Of a stretch of DNA of 64,000 bases, positions 1 to 11,129 are shown in pieces. The position numbers and the translations under genes were made by a program. The stretch covers positions 1,302,001 through 1,366,000 of the forward strand of contig JAXQJY010000026.1 of assembly GCA_037042185.1 (NCBI GenBank), given 5' to 3'. Under the pieces are notes generated by a model. That model was not told the origin of the DNA. It saw only the letters and a list, made by a program, of their open reading frames with translations, and made no database searches. The number at the start of each line of letters is the position of its first letter. Within the stretch, counting starts at the first letter, position 1. The DNA is from Sordariomycetes sp. S80-01Y (lineage: Eukaryota; Ascomycota; Sordariomycetes).

Positions 1-446
1 AGATCGAGCGAGAGGTGGTTTTCGCTCTGCTTCAAAGCCTTTGCGAGTCGATCTTGCAATTGCCCAATGACGGGAAGATACTCGTCGACATTGCGAAATC
101 TGTCTGGATCGGCGAGGATCTCGTCGACGTTGCGCTCGGCAAGCTCTTGCAAGGCAGGTTTGAGAGCGGCCGTGACGGCCTGGTAGAGGGACTTGAGGTC
201 ACGCTGGCGCTCATAAGCAGCCTGAACTCGCGAGTCCGAAAAAGTCTTTGCCCGTCCTCGCCGGACACCGCCGCGTCCACCGCGTGTCGAGGCGTTCTTA
301 TTGACCGCGGCAGCTTGGGAGGCGCCCCGTCCTCCGCCACGGCCACGACCTCTGCCGCGTCCGCCTCTGCCGCGCCCACGGGTGGGTGCTGAGGTTGGCG
401 GAGCAGCAGACAAGTCGCGAGCTGCCGACTCGGAATCAGTGGCCAT
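1..446 (-). CDS. RG-rich N-terminus of an unrecognised nuclear-type protein (partial)
   Basis: The ATG lies at 444-446 on the minus strand and the frame stays open to the left edge, giving 148 residues of a longer protein. After a short acidic start (MATDSESAARDL) comes an Arg/Gly tract of about 15 residues made of GRGRGG-type repeats, then a second basic stretch (TRGGRGGVRRGRAKTF), then a charged predicted helical part ending near SENHLSLD. RG tracts of this kind usually bind RNA or DNA or are arginine-methylated. The rest resembles no family I can name, so the function is unknown. The start is chosen because it is the first ATG of the frame and the upstream sequence loses coding character. 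A chromatin or RNA-binding role is inference only. Confidence 0.6.
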   Translation of the reverse strand, partial: MATDSESAARDLSAAPPTSAPTRGRGRGGRGRGRGRGGGRGASQAAAVNKNASTRGGRGGVRRGRAKTFSDSRVQAAYERQRDLKSLYQAVTAALKPALQELAERNVDEILADPDRFRNVDEYLPVIGQLQDRLAKALKQSENHLSLD

Positions 447-1987
447 GATTGCGGTTTGCGCTCATGAGGAGGTGCTGGTTGGGGTGGTGGGCAGAGTGAA
501 AGGTGAGGGTAGAGTAAGGAGAGGTGCAGAGGCTGGCAGTGGCGCTACAACCAGGAGCCAACCGAAGAGGCAGGGTCAGCGTCAATGGCAAGCAGCGGAT
601 GAATCGGTGCCGCAGCTCAGCAGTGATGAAGTCCCAGCTCGCAGATGGCCTCGGGGATGGTAAGGGCAGCGTGAAGAGGAGGGGAGATGCGGCGTGGTGC
701 TGTTGGGGTGTGAAAGCCAAAAGGGTTCAACGGCAAAGGCAAAGGCTGAGGTGAGGACTGGCTGAGGCTGGTCAGATCCGTCACTCCCAGGAGCGGGTGC
801 AGCGCAGCGACGCCAAATATGTGCAGCGCAAAACCACAGTCAGTATCTTCGCAGAGATGCACTGGTGATCTCGGACTGTGGCTGAAATTGAGGAGACGCC
901 GTGGTGAGGGTGAGGGTGATGCTGAGAGTGCTGCTGGTCGGCGTCTTGTCTGTCTTTTTTCCCAGATGAGACTCAGCGCCCTGCATCGCTGCTTCCCTCC
1001 CAGGACAGCCGCTTCTGGTACGTACCATTTGCTGCACGGCCATTGGCTGCGGTCCTCGTGCCTCTGGCGCCCCACCTCCGGTCTAAACTCATTTGTGCCT
1101 GGCTGTCGACTTTTGACGTGGCTTATTGGCCCGGACAGCTGGATATTCCGGGCATCCCCGTCCCCACAACAGTCGCTCCGTCGCCAGCTTGCGAAAAGCA
1201 GCGAATACCAGCACGATTCACGTCTACTCCGTGCCTAGGAATTCAAGCGAAGAGGCGGCATGTTATCCCGCGCATTGTCTGAAAAGAAGACTCTGTTCCG
1301 AACCAACCGGGAGCTTCAAATTCTCCTGTGCTGTTCGACCTTGGCTCGGGCGTGTAAGCTGGCCATGCTCCCACAGTAGCGCAAGGTTTCGTTCGGCGCC
1401 CTCTGCCCTGCATTTGCACAAAGAAAACAGCAGGAGGTCGTGCACGCCACGTAGAAGACACAGAGCCTGCATGTGGTGCCTCGGGGCTGTCATTTGACGT
1501 TTGGAGTGGACGTGATGACCTTGTCTCACACGCGGCTACGGCTGCGGCTGCACCGCACTGCACCTGACTTGTGTAGGTTTGTCTCGCGGTCTTCGTCACA
1601 ACAACGAACTTCGTGAAGGCAGTGAATTGTCGCAGCAACGCGAGTTAGTGTCTGAAAACACAGCTTGCGAATATTAGAGGAGGCTATTGGTCTTCATCCG
1701 TACGAGCAGGAACATGTGTGCACTATTTTTGCGATATGCCAGCGCAAACACTTGTTCCCGAGGTAAGGTACAGGTTAGCTCAGGCAACGCCGGCGCGGTT
1801 CCGGGTGACCGGGTTCCAGCTTTATTTTTGGCTGCCGACACGCTCCCGTCCAGCCGCTCACCATTGCCTCGATTAGGCAAGTCCCCACATTTCAGGCACG
1901 TGCAGCCCGTACAGTCTTGATCAACCCTTCAGCCTCGACGTCGTCATCGCAAGATGAAAAGCAAAACGATCTATTCTCTATATTCGT
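447..1987. other. Intergenic, no gene seen
   Basis: This 1.5-kb stretch lies upstream of the RG-rich gene and downstream of the mannosidase gene, both on the minus strand. It holds only short overlapping frames without recognisable domains. It probably contains the promoter and leader of the RG-rich gene and the 3' end of the mannosidase transcript. Confidence 0.5.
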
Positions 1988-4900
1988 CTATTCTTTTAAT
2001 ACGAGGCGGTAGCTCGCGACTTCAAACGGCCCAACCTCAATCTCGAACTCATCATTCTGAACCGGGACCTCCTCCAGGCTGTCCTCGAGGATGTTGGTCT
2101 TGAACACCCTCTCGATCGCGTACGCCGTCGTAATCCTGCCCCGGCCCAACCCACCCAGGGCGTCGTAGACGCGCACCACTACAGATCTTTCCTTGTTCTT
2201 TGGCAATGCATCAAGGCTGACATCCTCGTCGTTCTCGCCACGTTTGACCCAGTCGAGCACAAGGTTGTCGTCGCCCGTCAGCTTAACTGGCTGGCGTGCC
2301 AAGCTGAGCGGCTTGCCTGCAAGAAGCTTGAGAGGGCTGTTGAAGTTGAACGCCGCGCGAACCGTCGAAGCGCCGAGCCCACCTTGATGCGGCATGATTG
2401 CCCAGCGGATGCGGTGACTACCCATGTCTGCATTGCCGTCCGGCGCCTTGGAGGAGCGGAGCAGGGAGAGACGCATGGCTTTGCCTGCTGTGGAGAAGCC
2501 GTACTTGCTGTCGTTGATGATGGAAACTCCGTAGTTGTGCTCCGAGAGATCGGCAAATTTGTGGCAGCAGACCTCGAACTTGGCCATGTCCCAGCTGCAC
2601 AAAGGTTAGTACATTGCCATCGCACGGAAATAAGAGAAAGTACTCACGAGGTGTTGTAGTGTGTCGGCCGCTTGATGATACCGTACTGGGTCTCGTACGA
2701 AGCCTCTGTGTTGCTGATGTTTGTCGGGAACTCGACCTTAAGGAACTTCATCGTCTCGTGCCACTCAATGTCCGCCGTGCACTTGACGAGGGAGGGCTCA
2801 TCATCAAGAGCGGCATCTAGCGAGATGGTCGTCTTGATGGTGCTCTTCTCGCTGACCCTTGTTTCAACAACAACACTGGCCCTGTATCCCTTGTCCTCCA
2901 CGATCTTGGTGCTGGAGCTCGCCAGCTCCTCGCGGGTCTCAAGGTGATATACCTCGACATCCCAAGCCTGCCAGTAGACAGGTTTGTCGTCAAAGATGGA
3001 GAACTGATTAGCCTTGCCAGACAGGGTTTCGCGCTTGGCGCGACGGTCGAAGAGACTCGTAATGACGCCGCCCTCGATCTTGACGGTCAGGTGGTCGTTC
3101 TGGAGCTCGAAGACCCCGGACGATGTTTCCTTGACGGAAACGGACTTGTTCTTCCACTCTGAAGCGTAATTCTGAACTTGAAGTGTGTGGCCTTCGCCAG
3201 AAACGACCGCTGCCTCAGTCTCGGAGATGTCGACGAGCTCCGTCCTTGGCCAACCCAAGGTGTTTAGAGCGACGGCCGACTCGAGTTTGGAGCTGCTCAC
3301 CTCGCTCTTCTCGACACCAAGCACCGCAAAGATCTTCTGGAAGAGGGCTTCGGAGGTCTTGTACACATTGGCGTAGATCTTCTCCGAGTCGTCGTAGCAC
3401 ATCTCGATTGCCGTGCCGGGAAGACAGTCGTGGAACTGGCAGAGCATGACACCCTGCCACATCTGATCCAGCTCCTTCTTGGGGTACTTGTACCCCTTGT
3501 CCTGTATCGACGCAATGGTCGCCAGCAGCTCAAGATCGTGCAGCAGGAACTCGGCCCTGCGGTTGTTCATCTTGGTGCGGGCCTGGGTGGTGTACACGCC
3601 ACGGTGCAGCTCGAAGTACAGCTCGCCGTGCCAAGTCACCAGGCTGTTGGCCTTGGGCTCGAGGCGGTCGAAGAAGTCATCAGCCGAAGCGCCAACGTGG
3701 GTGCGGGCGAGCACGCCAGGGTTGTTATCGGCCATGCCACGAAGGCGTCTCAGCCTCTCGAGGTGCAGCCACGTCGGACCGCCGCCACCATCTCCCTTTC
3801 CGAACTAGAACAGTCAGCACAATGAGCAAGGCCTTTCAGCTAGCGGCCACCTACGGCAAGGAGGGAAGTGTTGTCCTGATCGAGCGACTTGTGGCTGTTA
3901 ACACTCCTGGTAATGTGCTCAAAGTTACCCTCGGAGCAGTAGTTCTTGGCCGGGGGCATATGGCACAGCACCTGGCTGCCGTCCAGAGCGACCCAGTTGA
4001 AAGTTGTGTGGGGGAACTCGTTGACACTGTTAAAGCACGGCTTCTGCGTCAGGAACCGATTCATTCCAGCCAGCCGGCAGATCTGGGGGATCTGGCAGGA
4101 GAAGCCAAAGGTGTCCGGCAGCCAGGACGTCGTGGACCGGAAGCCGAACTCGGCTTCAAAGAAGCGTTGCCCGTACAGGAACTGGCGGACGAGCGACTCT
4201 CCACAGGGGAGGTTCGTGTCGTGTTCGACCCACGATCCACCAATGGGGTGGAACTGCCCGGACTTGATCTTGGACTTTACTCGCTCCCAGCCATAGGGGT
4301 ATAGCTCCTTTAGCCACGCGAACTGACTCACCGTCAGCTTTGTCAATCACGAGGTCGGGCTGCTCACCTGCTGAGCCTGCGAGCAAGCAAAGGTCAGCTC
4401 AGGATAGCGATCCATCAGGTCGCACTGATTCGACCAGCTCCTCACGACCTTCCTCTTCGTCTCGTCCCACGGCCACAGCCAGCACGTGTCGATGTGGCAG
4501 TGCCCGACGGCATAGATTGTCGGCCTCTTGTCCAGCGCGCTCTCGTACACCTTCTCACTGTCAATGTCCTCACCGAGGTACTCCCGCGCAATCTTCCTGC
4601 AGGCGGCGATGGAGGCGTCGTCCCCGACTTTGAAGGTGTCGATGATGCGCGAGGCGACGTTGAGGGCGTTGTGCTGCTCCCACGTGTCCTCGGCCAGCTC
4701 CATGGCCGCGTCGTGGATTACGGAGAAATCGACGTGCAGCATCCTGGCAGGGACATTCACGGCAACGAGCTCTGCCTTCGACAGGGTAAAGTACTTGTCC
4801 ATGGCCGGAGGTTGGATGGAGTCTCCGCCGGCCATGTTCTTGAAGATGGGACGGCCGGGACCGTTGCCTACCATACCATTGCACGCCATCTCGAGGTATA

Positions 4901-5414
4901 TGACATGCTCCTTGCCGTCTTTGAAGGCCTTGGGGACAACCCACTCAGGCCTCTCGTCTCTTCCCGTCAGACCTTGGAGGGGCTTACCATCCTCGGTCCA
5001 GACAGTAGCCTCGTTTCCACAATCCCAATGCAGCTCAACATGGCTGTCTTCACTACACAGCTCCTTTGGAACCGTAATCACAGCCTTGAACCAGTGCGTC
5101 GTCCAGCTCGGGCCGAAGCTCTCGCCAATCTTGGTGTGTCTGTACTCATTCTCGGGCTTGGTAGCCTCGGCGAACGTTGGGCGCTCCGTGCCGGGCGCAT
5201 CCCACACGGTGAGCTTGATGTGCGGCTCGCCGGAGAATTTACCCTTGTCGAGGACGCTGAGGATGTTGACCTTCTCCCATTGGCCGGGCGTGAAGAAATT
5301 GACAAGGCGCTTCTTGTAGAGCGTCGTCACTTTCTTACCGACGGGGTGGGCGGCCTTGAGGGGGTAGGGGGTCGCGGTGTGGGCTTGTCCCGCGGGAGGA
5401 CCGTGGGAGCACAT
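1988..5414 (-). CDS. ams1: Alpha-mannosidase, GH38 (Ams1 type)
   Basis: Glycoside hydrolase family 38 enzyme that removes alpha-linked mannose from free oligosaccharides. The yeast homolog is cytosolic and is carried to the vacuole by the Cvt/autophagy route. Exons are 5414-4368, 4322-3855, 3804-2648 and 2594-1988, with introns of 45, 50 and 53 bp; they join in frame to 1092 residues, close to yeast Ams1 (1083). Exon 1 carries [13 protein letters not shown] (His307 and Asp309 as zinc ligands). Exon 2 carries WLPDTFGF with the expected nucleophile Asp419, and the exon 2/3 junction rebuilds the family motif [12 protein letters not shown]. The beta-rich C-terminal GH38 domain fills exons 3 and 4. 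There is no signal peptide, as expected for Ams1. The first ATG ([10 protein letters not shown]) fits the family start. A long divergent spacer separates it from a sugar transporter gene. Confidence 0.95.
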
Positions 5415-7299
5415 GGTGGCGCTCTAGCAACGCAGCAGCGGATTGATCATTGATCTCGTCCGCCAGAGTTTCACGAAATGAAGGACAGTCCGCGAAGGAA
5501 ATGAGTTGAAGGAGGAGAAATTGGCATTGAAGCTTACAGCAAAATGACAAGCGAACGAAGGAAGAGCCTCAAAGGACGAATCGAGTACCCCGCGCCGCCT
5601 CATCCACAAGTCCGACAGTGACCCCATCGTCAGACGTCGGGACCGGGGGGCTCCACGCGATGCCGGCGGTTGTAACGCTTTTTTTCTCCTCTTGACTGAT
5701 TGACAACTCTATTTTTCCCTCGTATAGGCTAAGATTTGTCGGCTGCCCTCCGACAGGGTGTTGGGATCCAAGCCGACTCCAGTTTGCGCCAGCCTTGCCC
5801 AGCTAGAAACCGATTTGGAGGAAGTCGTCGAAATTGCGCCCATTCGGAGGCCGTATTTCGAATCTCACCGTCTTCCTTTCGCTGATACCTTCTCAGTCCG
5901 TCGGGGCCAAGCGCTGCTAGCGATCCCCGTCGGTTCTTGTCGTTTCGAACTGGTCAGGCTGGCAGCCAATTGGCGCCGCGAAGGCGTTGGGGCTATCAGA
6001 AAGCCAAATGTCAGATGAGCTGGCCCTGCGGAGAAGGCGTGGAGAAAGGATTCCTTGCCGAAAGTTGCCCGCTCATTTCAGGCCAGAACGTGGAGCTTTC
6101 TAAAGGGGGGCTGGGGGGATGGGGACGGCGGAGAACGCGCCAGTTTGATTCTTTTGTTTCCCGAGGTCTGGCGCTCGACCCCATCAACCTATCAAAGGAT
6201 GAAAGTTGGAAGTTCAAACTCGAACAAACCTGCAAGGGCAGCGTGGGACGAAGGAAGCGAACAGCGAATGGCTGGGATCCTGGCTCCGACGCCGGGCCTG
6301 CTACCCCAAATCGAGGCCTGCATCTGCTGGGATGCAGTCCTGGCACGTCGTTGGATGCTCGAGCCTCAATCGCGTCCCATCGCCTCGGAGAGCTTTCAGT
6401 CTTGGTCTGGGCACCGGCATCTTCGCCCTGCTCACGAAAAAACAGCATCGCTGAGACGTGAAGCAGACCAAAAACCTCGTGCCGCGTCGGCAGCCTCTGA
6501 CCCGAAGCAACCAACAGCATGGGAACTTGGCGCCTGTCCAGACCTCCTCACACGTGGTGCCGTAGGCCAGGGCCGGCTCAGCACCAACAGGGGTCCCTGG
6601 AGGCCTCGAGCATGATTGGGGCGACTGCCCACGCTTGTTCTCTACTGGCTAATCTGGCCCATGGAATGCAGTCTTGGCACCTGAGCCCCGCGTCCTCCGA
6701 CCGCTTCTGACCAGCTGCAAGTCAGGCAATCACCTCCGAATGACTCGGCGGACGATGCCGCTCCCGGCGAGGCCTCAGCGTGTCGAGGTTTCTGGGCCTC
6801 CGCGACCCCCAAACCAGGGCCTGGCCAAGGATGGGTCGGTTGTCATTTGACCGAACAGGGTCGAGGGCGACCGGTGATTGGTGGAAAAGAGGACCCCACG
6901 GGGACGAGGTGCGGGGGTGGGGGATAGTTTAATTGTTAGGGGCCCATAACATTGACAGAGTCGGCAGCGTGAGGCCGGAATTAGGGGGCAACAGACGTGG
7001 AACAAGAGGTGAGAAAGGCACCTCGCATCGATTCGGTCCACGCGACTCATTCGACCGAGACTGGATTTGTGCTGCTGCCCCGGACCCTTGGCGGGGATGC
7101 AAGTTGCGGCCTGAGGATTCCCACCCGCATCTCCATTTGTTTATCAGTTGCCGAATTCCCCCCCCTTCTCCCCATGGGAAAACCCCTCTCCTCACCATCC
7201 CTCCACCGGTCCCTTATCTCGACCTCGTCACCTCTTCCCAGAGCCCTGGACAGGACGCAGAGCGTGAGAGACAGCAAATCCCTCTGAGACGCAATCAAG
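5415..7299. promoter_or_regulatory. Divergent intergenic region ams1 / MFS transporter
   Basis: This 1.9-kb spacer lies between two divergently transcribed genes, so it must hold both promoters. The last 170 bases before 7300 are C/T-rich on the plus strand, as often seen in fungal leaders. Several open frames at 5937-6615 overlap in different phases and look accidental. No specific operator could be assigned. Confidence 0.5.
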
Positions 7300-9011
7300 A
7301 TGGCCGAAAAGGCAGAGGCCACCGTTGGCCACCCGACGCCCGCCCACGCCGAGGACCCTTCCACCATGACCCAGGCCGAGCTCATCGAGGCCGCCGTCAA
7401 CCGCTCCGATGAGGAAGCCATCATCCCCAAGAAGGAGCTTTTCGCTCGCTACTGGCCCGGCGTCGTCTTCTCCATGCTGCTTTCCATGGCCCTCATCATG
7501 GAGGGTATGGACGTCGGTCTGATCAACAACTTCTTCGCTCACCCGGCCTACCTCAAGCGGTTTGGCTGGCCCGATGCCAACGGTGATCTGCACATCAGCA
7601 CCACGTGGCAAGGAGCCATCGGTGCCGGAAACAACATCGGTTCCATCTTCGGTCTTCTGCTCAATGGTTTTCTGCAGTCGCGCTACGGCAGCAGGCGGGT
7701 GTACATGTTCGGCATGGCGCTCATGGCGTCGTGCATCTTCATCCTCTTCTTCGCCATCAACGTCGAGATGCTTCTCGCCGGCAACATCATCTGCGGTATC
7801 CCCTGGGGTATCTTCCAGACCCTCACCACGGCCTACGCCGCCGAGATCTGCCCCGCCGCCCTCCGTGGTTACCTGACTGCCTGGGTCTCTATGTGCTGGG
7901 GCTGCGGATCTTTCCTCGCTACCGGTGTTCTCCGCGGCTCTCTCGACCTTCCCGGTGACGCTGGCTGGCGTGTTCCCTACGGCGTGCAGTGGGTTTGGAT
8001 CCCGCCGCTGTTCCTCGTCGCTGTCTTCGCTCCTGAGTCGCCCTGGTACCTCATCCGCCGTGGTCGCATCGAGGATGCCGAGAAGTCCCTCAGGAGGCTC
8101 GCGCGCAAGGGCCACTACACAGAGCAGTCCATGGCCGAAACCCTGGCCCTGATGAAGCACACCAACGAGATGGAGAAGATTGAGGCCGAGAGCGCTTCCT
8201 TCCGCGACTGCTTCCACGGCACTAACCTCCGTCGTACCCTCATTGTTTGCATGGCCTGGGTCATCCAGATGCTCAACGGTCAATCCATCACCCAGTACGC
8301 CGCCATCATGTTGAGGTCCATCGGCATGGGCGCCACGGCCGCCTTCAACTACAACATCGGTATCCAGTCGGTCAACATCTTCGCCACGGGTATCGCCATC
8401 AGTCTCATGGGCAAGATCGGGCGTCGTACCTTCTACTTCTTCGGCACGGCGGGCATCGGTGTGTGCATGCTGATCACCGGTATCCTCGGCTTCGTATCCA
8501 CGGGCAACACCGTCAGCATCGCCACCGCCGTCATTCTCATCATCGTGCAGTGCATTTTCAAGGTGTCTCTCGGTCCCACCACGTATGTCGTCGTCGGCGA
8601 GATCTCCTCGTCGCGTGTCCGCGCCCAGACCATCGTCCTCGGTCGCGCCATCTACGTCTGCTGCGGTATCATGGTCCAGCAGCTCAACCCGCGCATGCTT
8701 AACTCGTCCAGCGACGCCTGGAACTGGGGTGCCCGCACCGGCATGCTCTACTTTGGTCTGTGCTTCTTCTGGACCGCGTGGATCTGGTTCTTCCTGCCCG
8801 AGACCAGGAACAGGAGCTTCGCCGACATCGACTACCTCTTCCAGAAGAAGGTCGACGCGCGCAAGTTCACCACCACTCCTGTCGATCGTAAGTCAAGCCC
8901 TGCCGCCGCTGTTTGTGGAGAGGAAGCTAACCAAATTCAACAGTCTTCGAGATTGTCGATGTTCAGGGTCACAAGAAGGGAGATGGCGCGGATGCTGTCC
9001 ACGTCGCGTAG
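7300..9011 (+). CDS. MFS sugar transporter, alpha-glucoside/maltose permease type
   Basis: Plasma-membrane sugar/proton symporter of the major facilitator superfamily. Two exons, 7300-8887 and 8944-9011, join across a 56-bp intron with a gctaac branch site, giving 551 residues. Reading through the intron would give a longer, atypical tail; the spliced end (VDLFEIVDVQGHKKGDG) is what this family shows. Twelve hydrophobic segments can be followed from about residue 50. Signatures are SRYGSRRVYMFG after TM2, PESPWYLIRRGR after TM6 and LPETRNRSFADIDYLF after TM12, the last being typical of the fungal MAL-type permeases. The substrate cannot be set from sequence alone. A maltose or other alpha-glucoside is most likely, but hexoses are possible. 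Confidence 0.9.
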
Positions 9012-9568
9012 TGCGCTCGCGTGGCGATGGCGTCTTGTGCAGAATTAGCTTTTCCAGCGTATTTAGTCAGGGAGCTCAAAGACTTGGACGTCGGGTCGTG
9101 GATACGACGCAAATTCATCTTGATATCTCGAATACACTTGTGTTGTCGATGTTCCTCGTCTCCTAACCTTCAGAACAGTTGCGGTTGTCTCGTGAAGGCG
9201 CTGTGGCTGCTTTGCTTCGCCCATAAAAGAGCAATTGTTCTTACCATTATGTAATGCACCTTTTGATATTTCCATCCCAATGTTCGCCCTTCCTTTGGTC
9301 TAGACCAGTACTTTTTACCTGATTGAGACGTCGTCAATCTATCTGGTAGGTACCTGGTACTAAAGCTGTCAGTCAAGTCCAGGTCACGATTGAAGTGGGG
9401 CCATGTACCCCAATCCCGATCTAAAACCTCGACCTCCAAATCCGATCTTCAATAACTTTCGCACCAACCTCAACCTCCAGGCTTCTTCCAAACACCACCG
9501 GTCCAGACACCCTGCTTCTTCACCCTCAATCGCCCGAAGCCTCTAATTCAACGACCCGAAGCGAAGCC
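9012..9568. other. Spacer between MFS transporter and bmt5
   Basis: This region holds the 3' end of the transporter transcript and the promoter and leader of bmt5. The last 100 bases before 9569 are rich in C and A with pyrimidine runs, typical of a fungal leader. No gene was found. Confidence 0.5.
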
Positions 9569-10615
9569 ATGCCCAAGAAGCGCAAACTCCAAGCCAAGCA
9601 CGCCGCCCAGGCATCACGCTCCAAGCCGCCCACCAACCCTCCTCATAACCCATCCTCGAAACCTCCGGCCAAGAAACACAAGCAGCAAGCGCAGCACGAG
9701 CGTCCCATCCTACCATTCGCCCCGCACGAGAGAATTCTGCTGGTCGGCGAGGGCGACCTCAGCTTCGCCGCGTCCCTCGTGCGCCACCACCGCTGCACCG
9801 ACGTGGTGGCCACCGTCTTCGAGAAGAACGAGGCCGAGCTGCTGGAAAAGTATCCGCACGCTAAGGAGAGCCTGGACGCCATCGCCGGGCCTATACCGGC
9901 TGGGGAGGATGACGAAGCGGGGGACGTGCCTTGGGAGGAGGACTACGGCTCGGACTGGTCCGATGAGGACGCAGGGGCGCGCAAGGAGAAGAGGGAAAAC
10001 AACAGCAGGGTGGTCTACGCCGTCGACGCATCCAAGGCATTTCCGGCCAGCGTGTCGCGCCCCCCTCCGGAGCGCATAATATTCAACTTTCCCCACACCG
10101 GCGGCCTGTCCACGGACGTGAACCGCCAGGTCCGCGCCAACCAGTCTCTCCTGGTGTCCTTCTTCGAAAACGCCCTCAAGATCTTGTCATCCAGGCCGCC
10201 CTCCAAGCCGCCCACCCAGGGCGATGCCGTGCAGGCCGGACCTGGCAGCAAGCCTAGCATCGTGGTGACGCTCTTCGAGGCGGAGCCCTACACGCTCTGG
10301 AACGTGCGCGACCTGGGGCGGCACTGCGGCCTGCAGGTTGAGCGGTCCTTCAAGTTTCAGGCCGGCGCCTACCCGGGGTACCACCACGCGCGCACCTGCG
10401 GCGTCGTCAAGAGCAGGGCCGGCAGGGAGGGCGGCGGCTGGAAGGGCGAGGAGAGGGGCGCCAGGAGCTACGTCTTCGTCAGGAAGGATGAGCCGCAAAA
10501 GGTTGATGGCCCGCGCTACCTGACCGGGGCGAACGCCGATGCCGACGCGCACGAGGATGACGGGACGAGGAAGAAGAGAAAGAGGAAGGGAGACGAGGAT
10601 TCTGATTCTGACTAG
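9569..10615 (+). CDS. bmt5: 25S rRNA (uridine-N3)-methyltransferase, BMT5-like
   Basis: Intronless gene of 348 residues, close to yeast Bmt5 (about 336). The family methylates a uridine (m3U) of large-subunit rRNA in the nucleolus, using S-adenosylmethionine. After a basic N-terminus (MPKKRKLQAKHA, a likely nuclear/nucleolar signal) the Rossmann-like domain begins with ILLVGEGDLSFAASLVRHH, the DUF2431/BMT5 signature that holds the SAM loop. Further conserved blocks are IIFNFPHTGG, NQSLLVSFFENALKIL, VVTLFEAEPYTLWNVRDLG and the Tyr/His-rich AGAYPGYHHARTCG. An acidic insert (DEAGDVPWEEDYGSDWSDED) lies in the middle and a Lys/Asp-rich tail ends the protein. The start is the first ATG of the frame and fits the family. 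Confidence 0.92.
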   Translation: MPKKRKLQAKHAAQASRSKPPTNPPHNPSSKPPAKKHKQQAQHERPILPFAPHERILLVGEGDLSFAASLVRHHRCTDVVATVFEKNEAELLEKYPHAKESLDAIAGPIPAGEDDEAGDVPWEEDYGSDWSDEDAGARKEKRENNSRVVYAVDASKAFPASVSRPPPERIIFNFPHTGGLSTDVNRQVRANQSLLVSFFENALKILSSRPPSKPPTQGDAVQAGPGSKPSIVVTLFEAEPYTLWNVRDLGRHCGLQVERSFKFQAGAYPGYHHARTCGVVKSRAGREGGGWKGEERGARSYVFVRKDEPQKVDGPRYLTGANADADAHEDDGTRKKRKRKGDEDSDSD

Positions 10616-11129
10616 CAGAGAATCGTCTGGATGATAAGGTTATACCAGGTCTTGCATAGCGTGGCGTTCACAGGGGACGAAAGGGTATTTGCTTTGATAA
10701 TTATGTGCTTGGGCGTAGGTCTAAGATACATATCTAAAGTTTCCAAGCTAGAGTCATGTATGCCAACCCCTGAAGGGAAGGTTGGGTGCGAAGGTCCCTT
10801 CTGTTCGACGACAACCCCGTCTGGCATCCAGGAATATAATATCCTCAACCCTTTTAAGGCACCGATAGTGCCACATCGCGCCCTTCGGCGGTCGCCCGAC
10901 TTTAGCCAGCGAAGTGGCCTCTAATTGTCCCCTCTGCACGGGTGCAAAGGAGTAATACAGCATAAGGATACAAGTGTACATTTCGCCTCGAGCTGTCGCA
11001 GCTCGCTCGACCTAAACTCCAGAAACAGCCCACCGCTGCCGCCGTGGGTACGGCTGGCAGCATGCATGCATGCATAGATATTCCCCTGATGAGATATTGT
11101 GCAGTCGATATAAAGTCCCCGAAACGCCT
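10616..11129. other. Convergent 3' region between bmt5 and set2
   Basis: Two convergent genes end here, so the 514 bases should hold both 3' UTRs and polyadenylation signals. Around 11060-11076 there is a short atgcatgcatgcatag run. No gene was found. Confidence 0.5.

Noticed and set aside
4494-5453. 319-codon plus-strand frame
   Set aside because: It lies opposite the first exon of the alpha-mannosidase and has no domain of its own.
7228-8283. 351-codon minus-strand frame
   Set aside because: It is a shadow of the sugar transporter gene, with His/Glu/Gly-rich composition from antisense codons.
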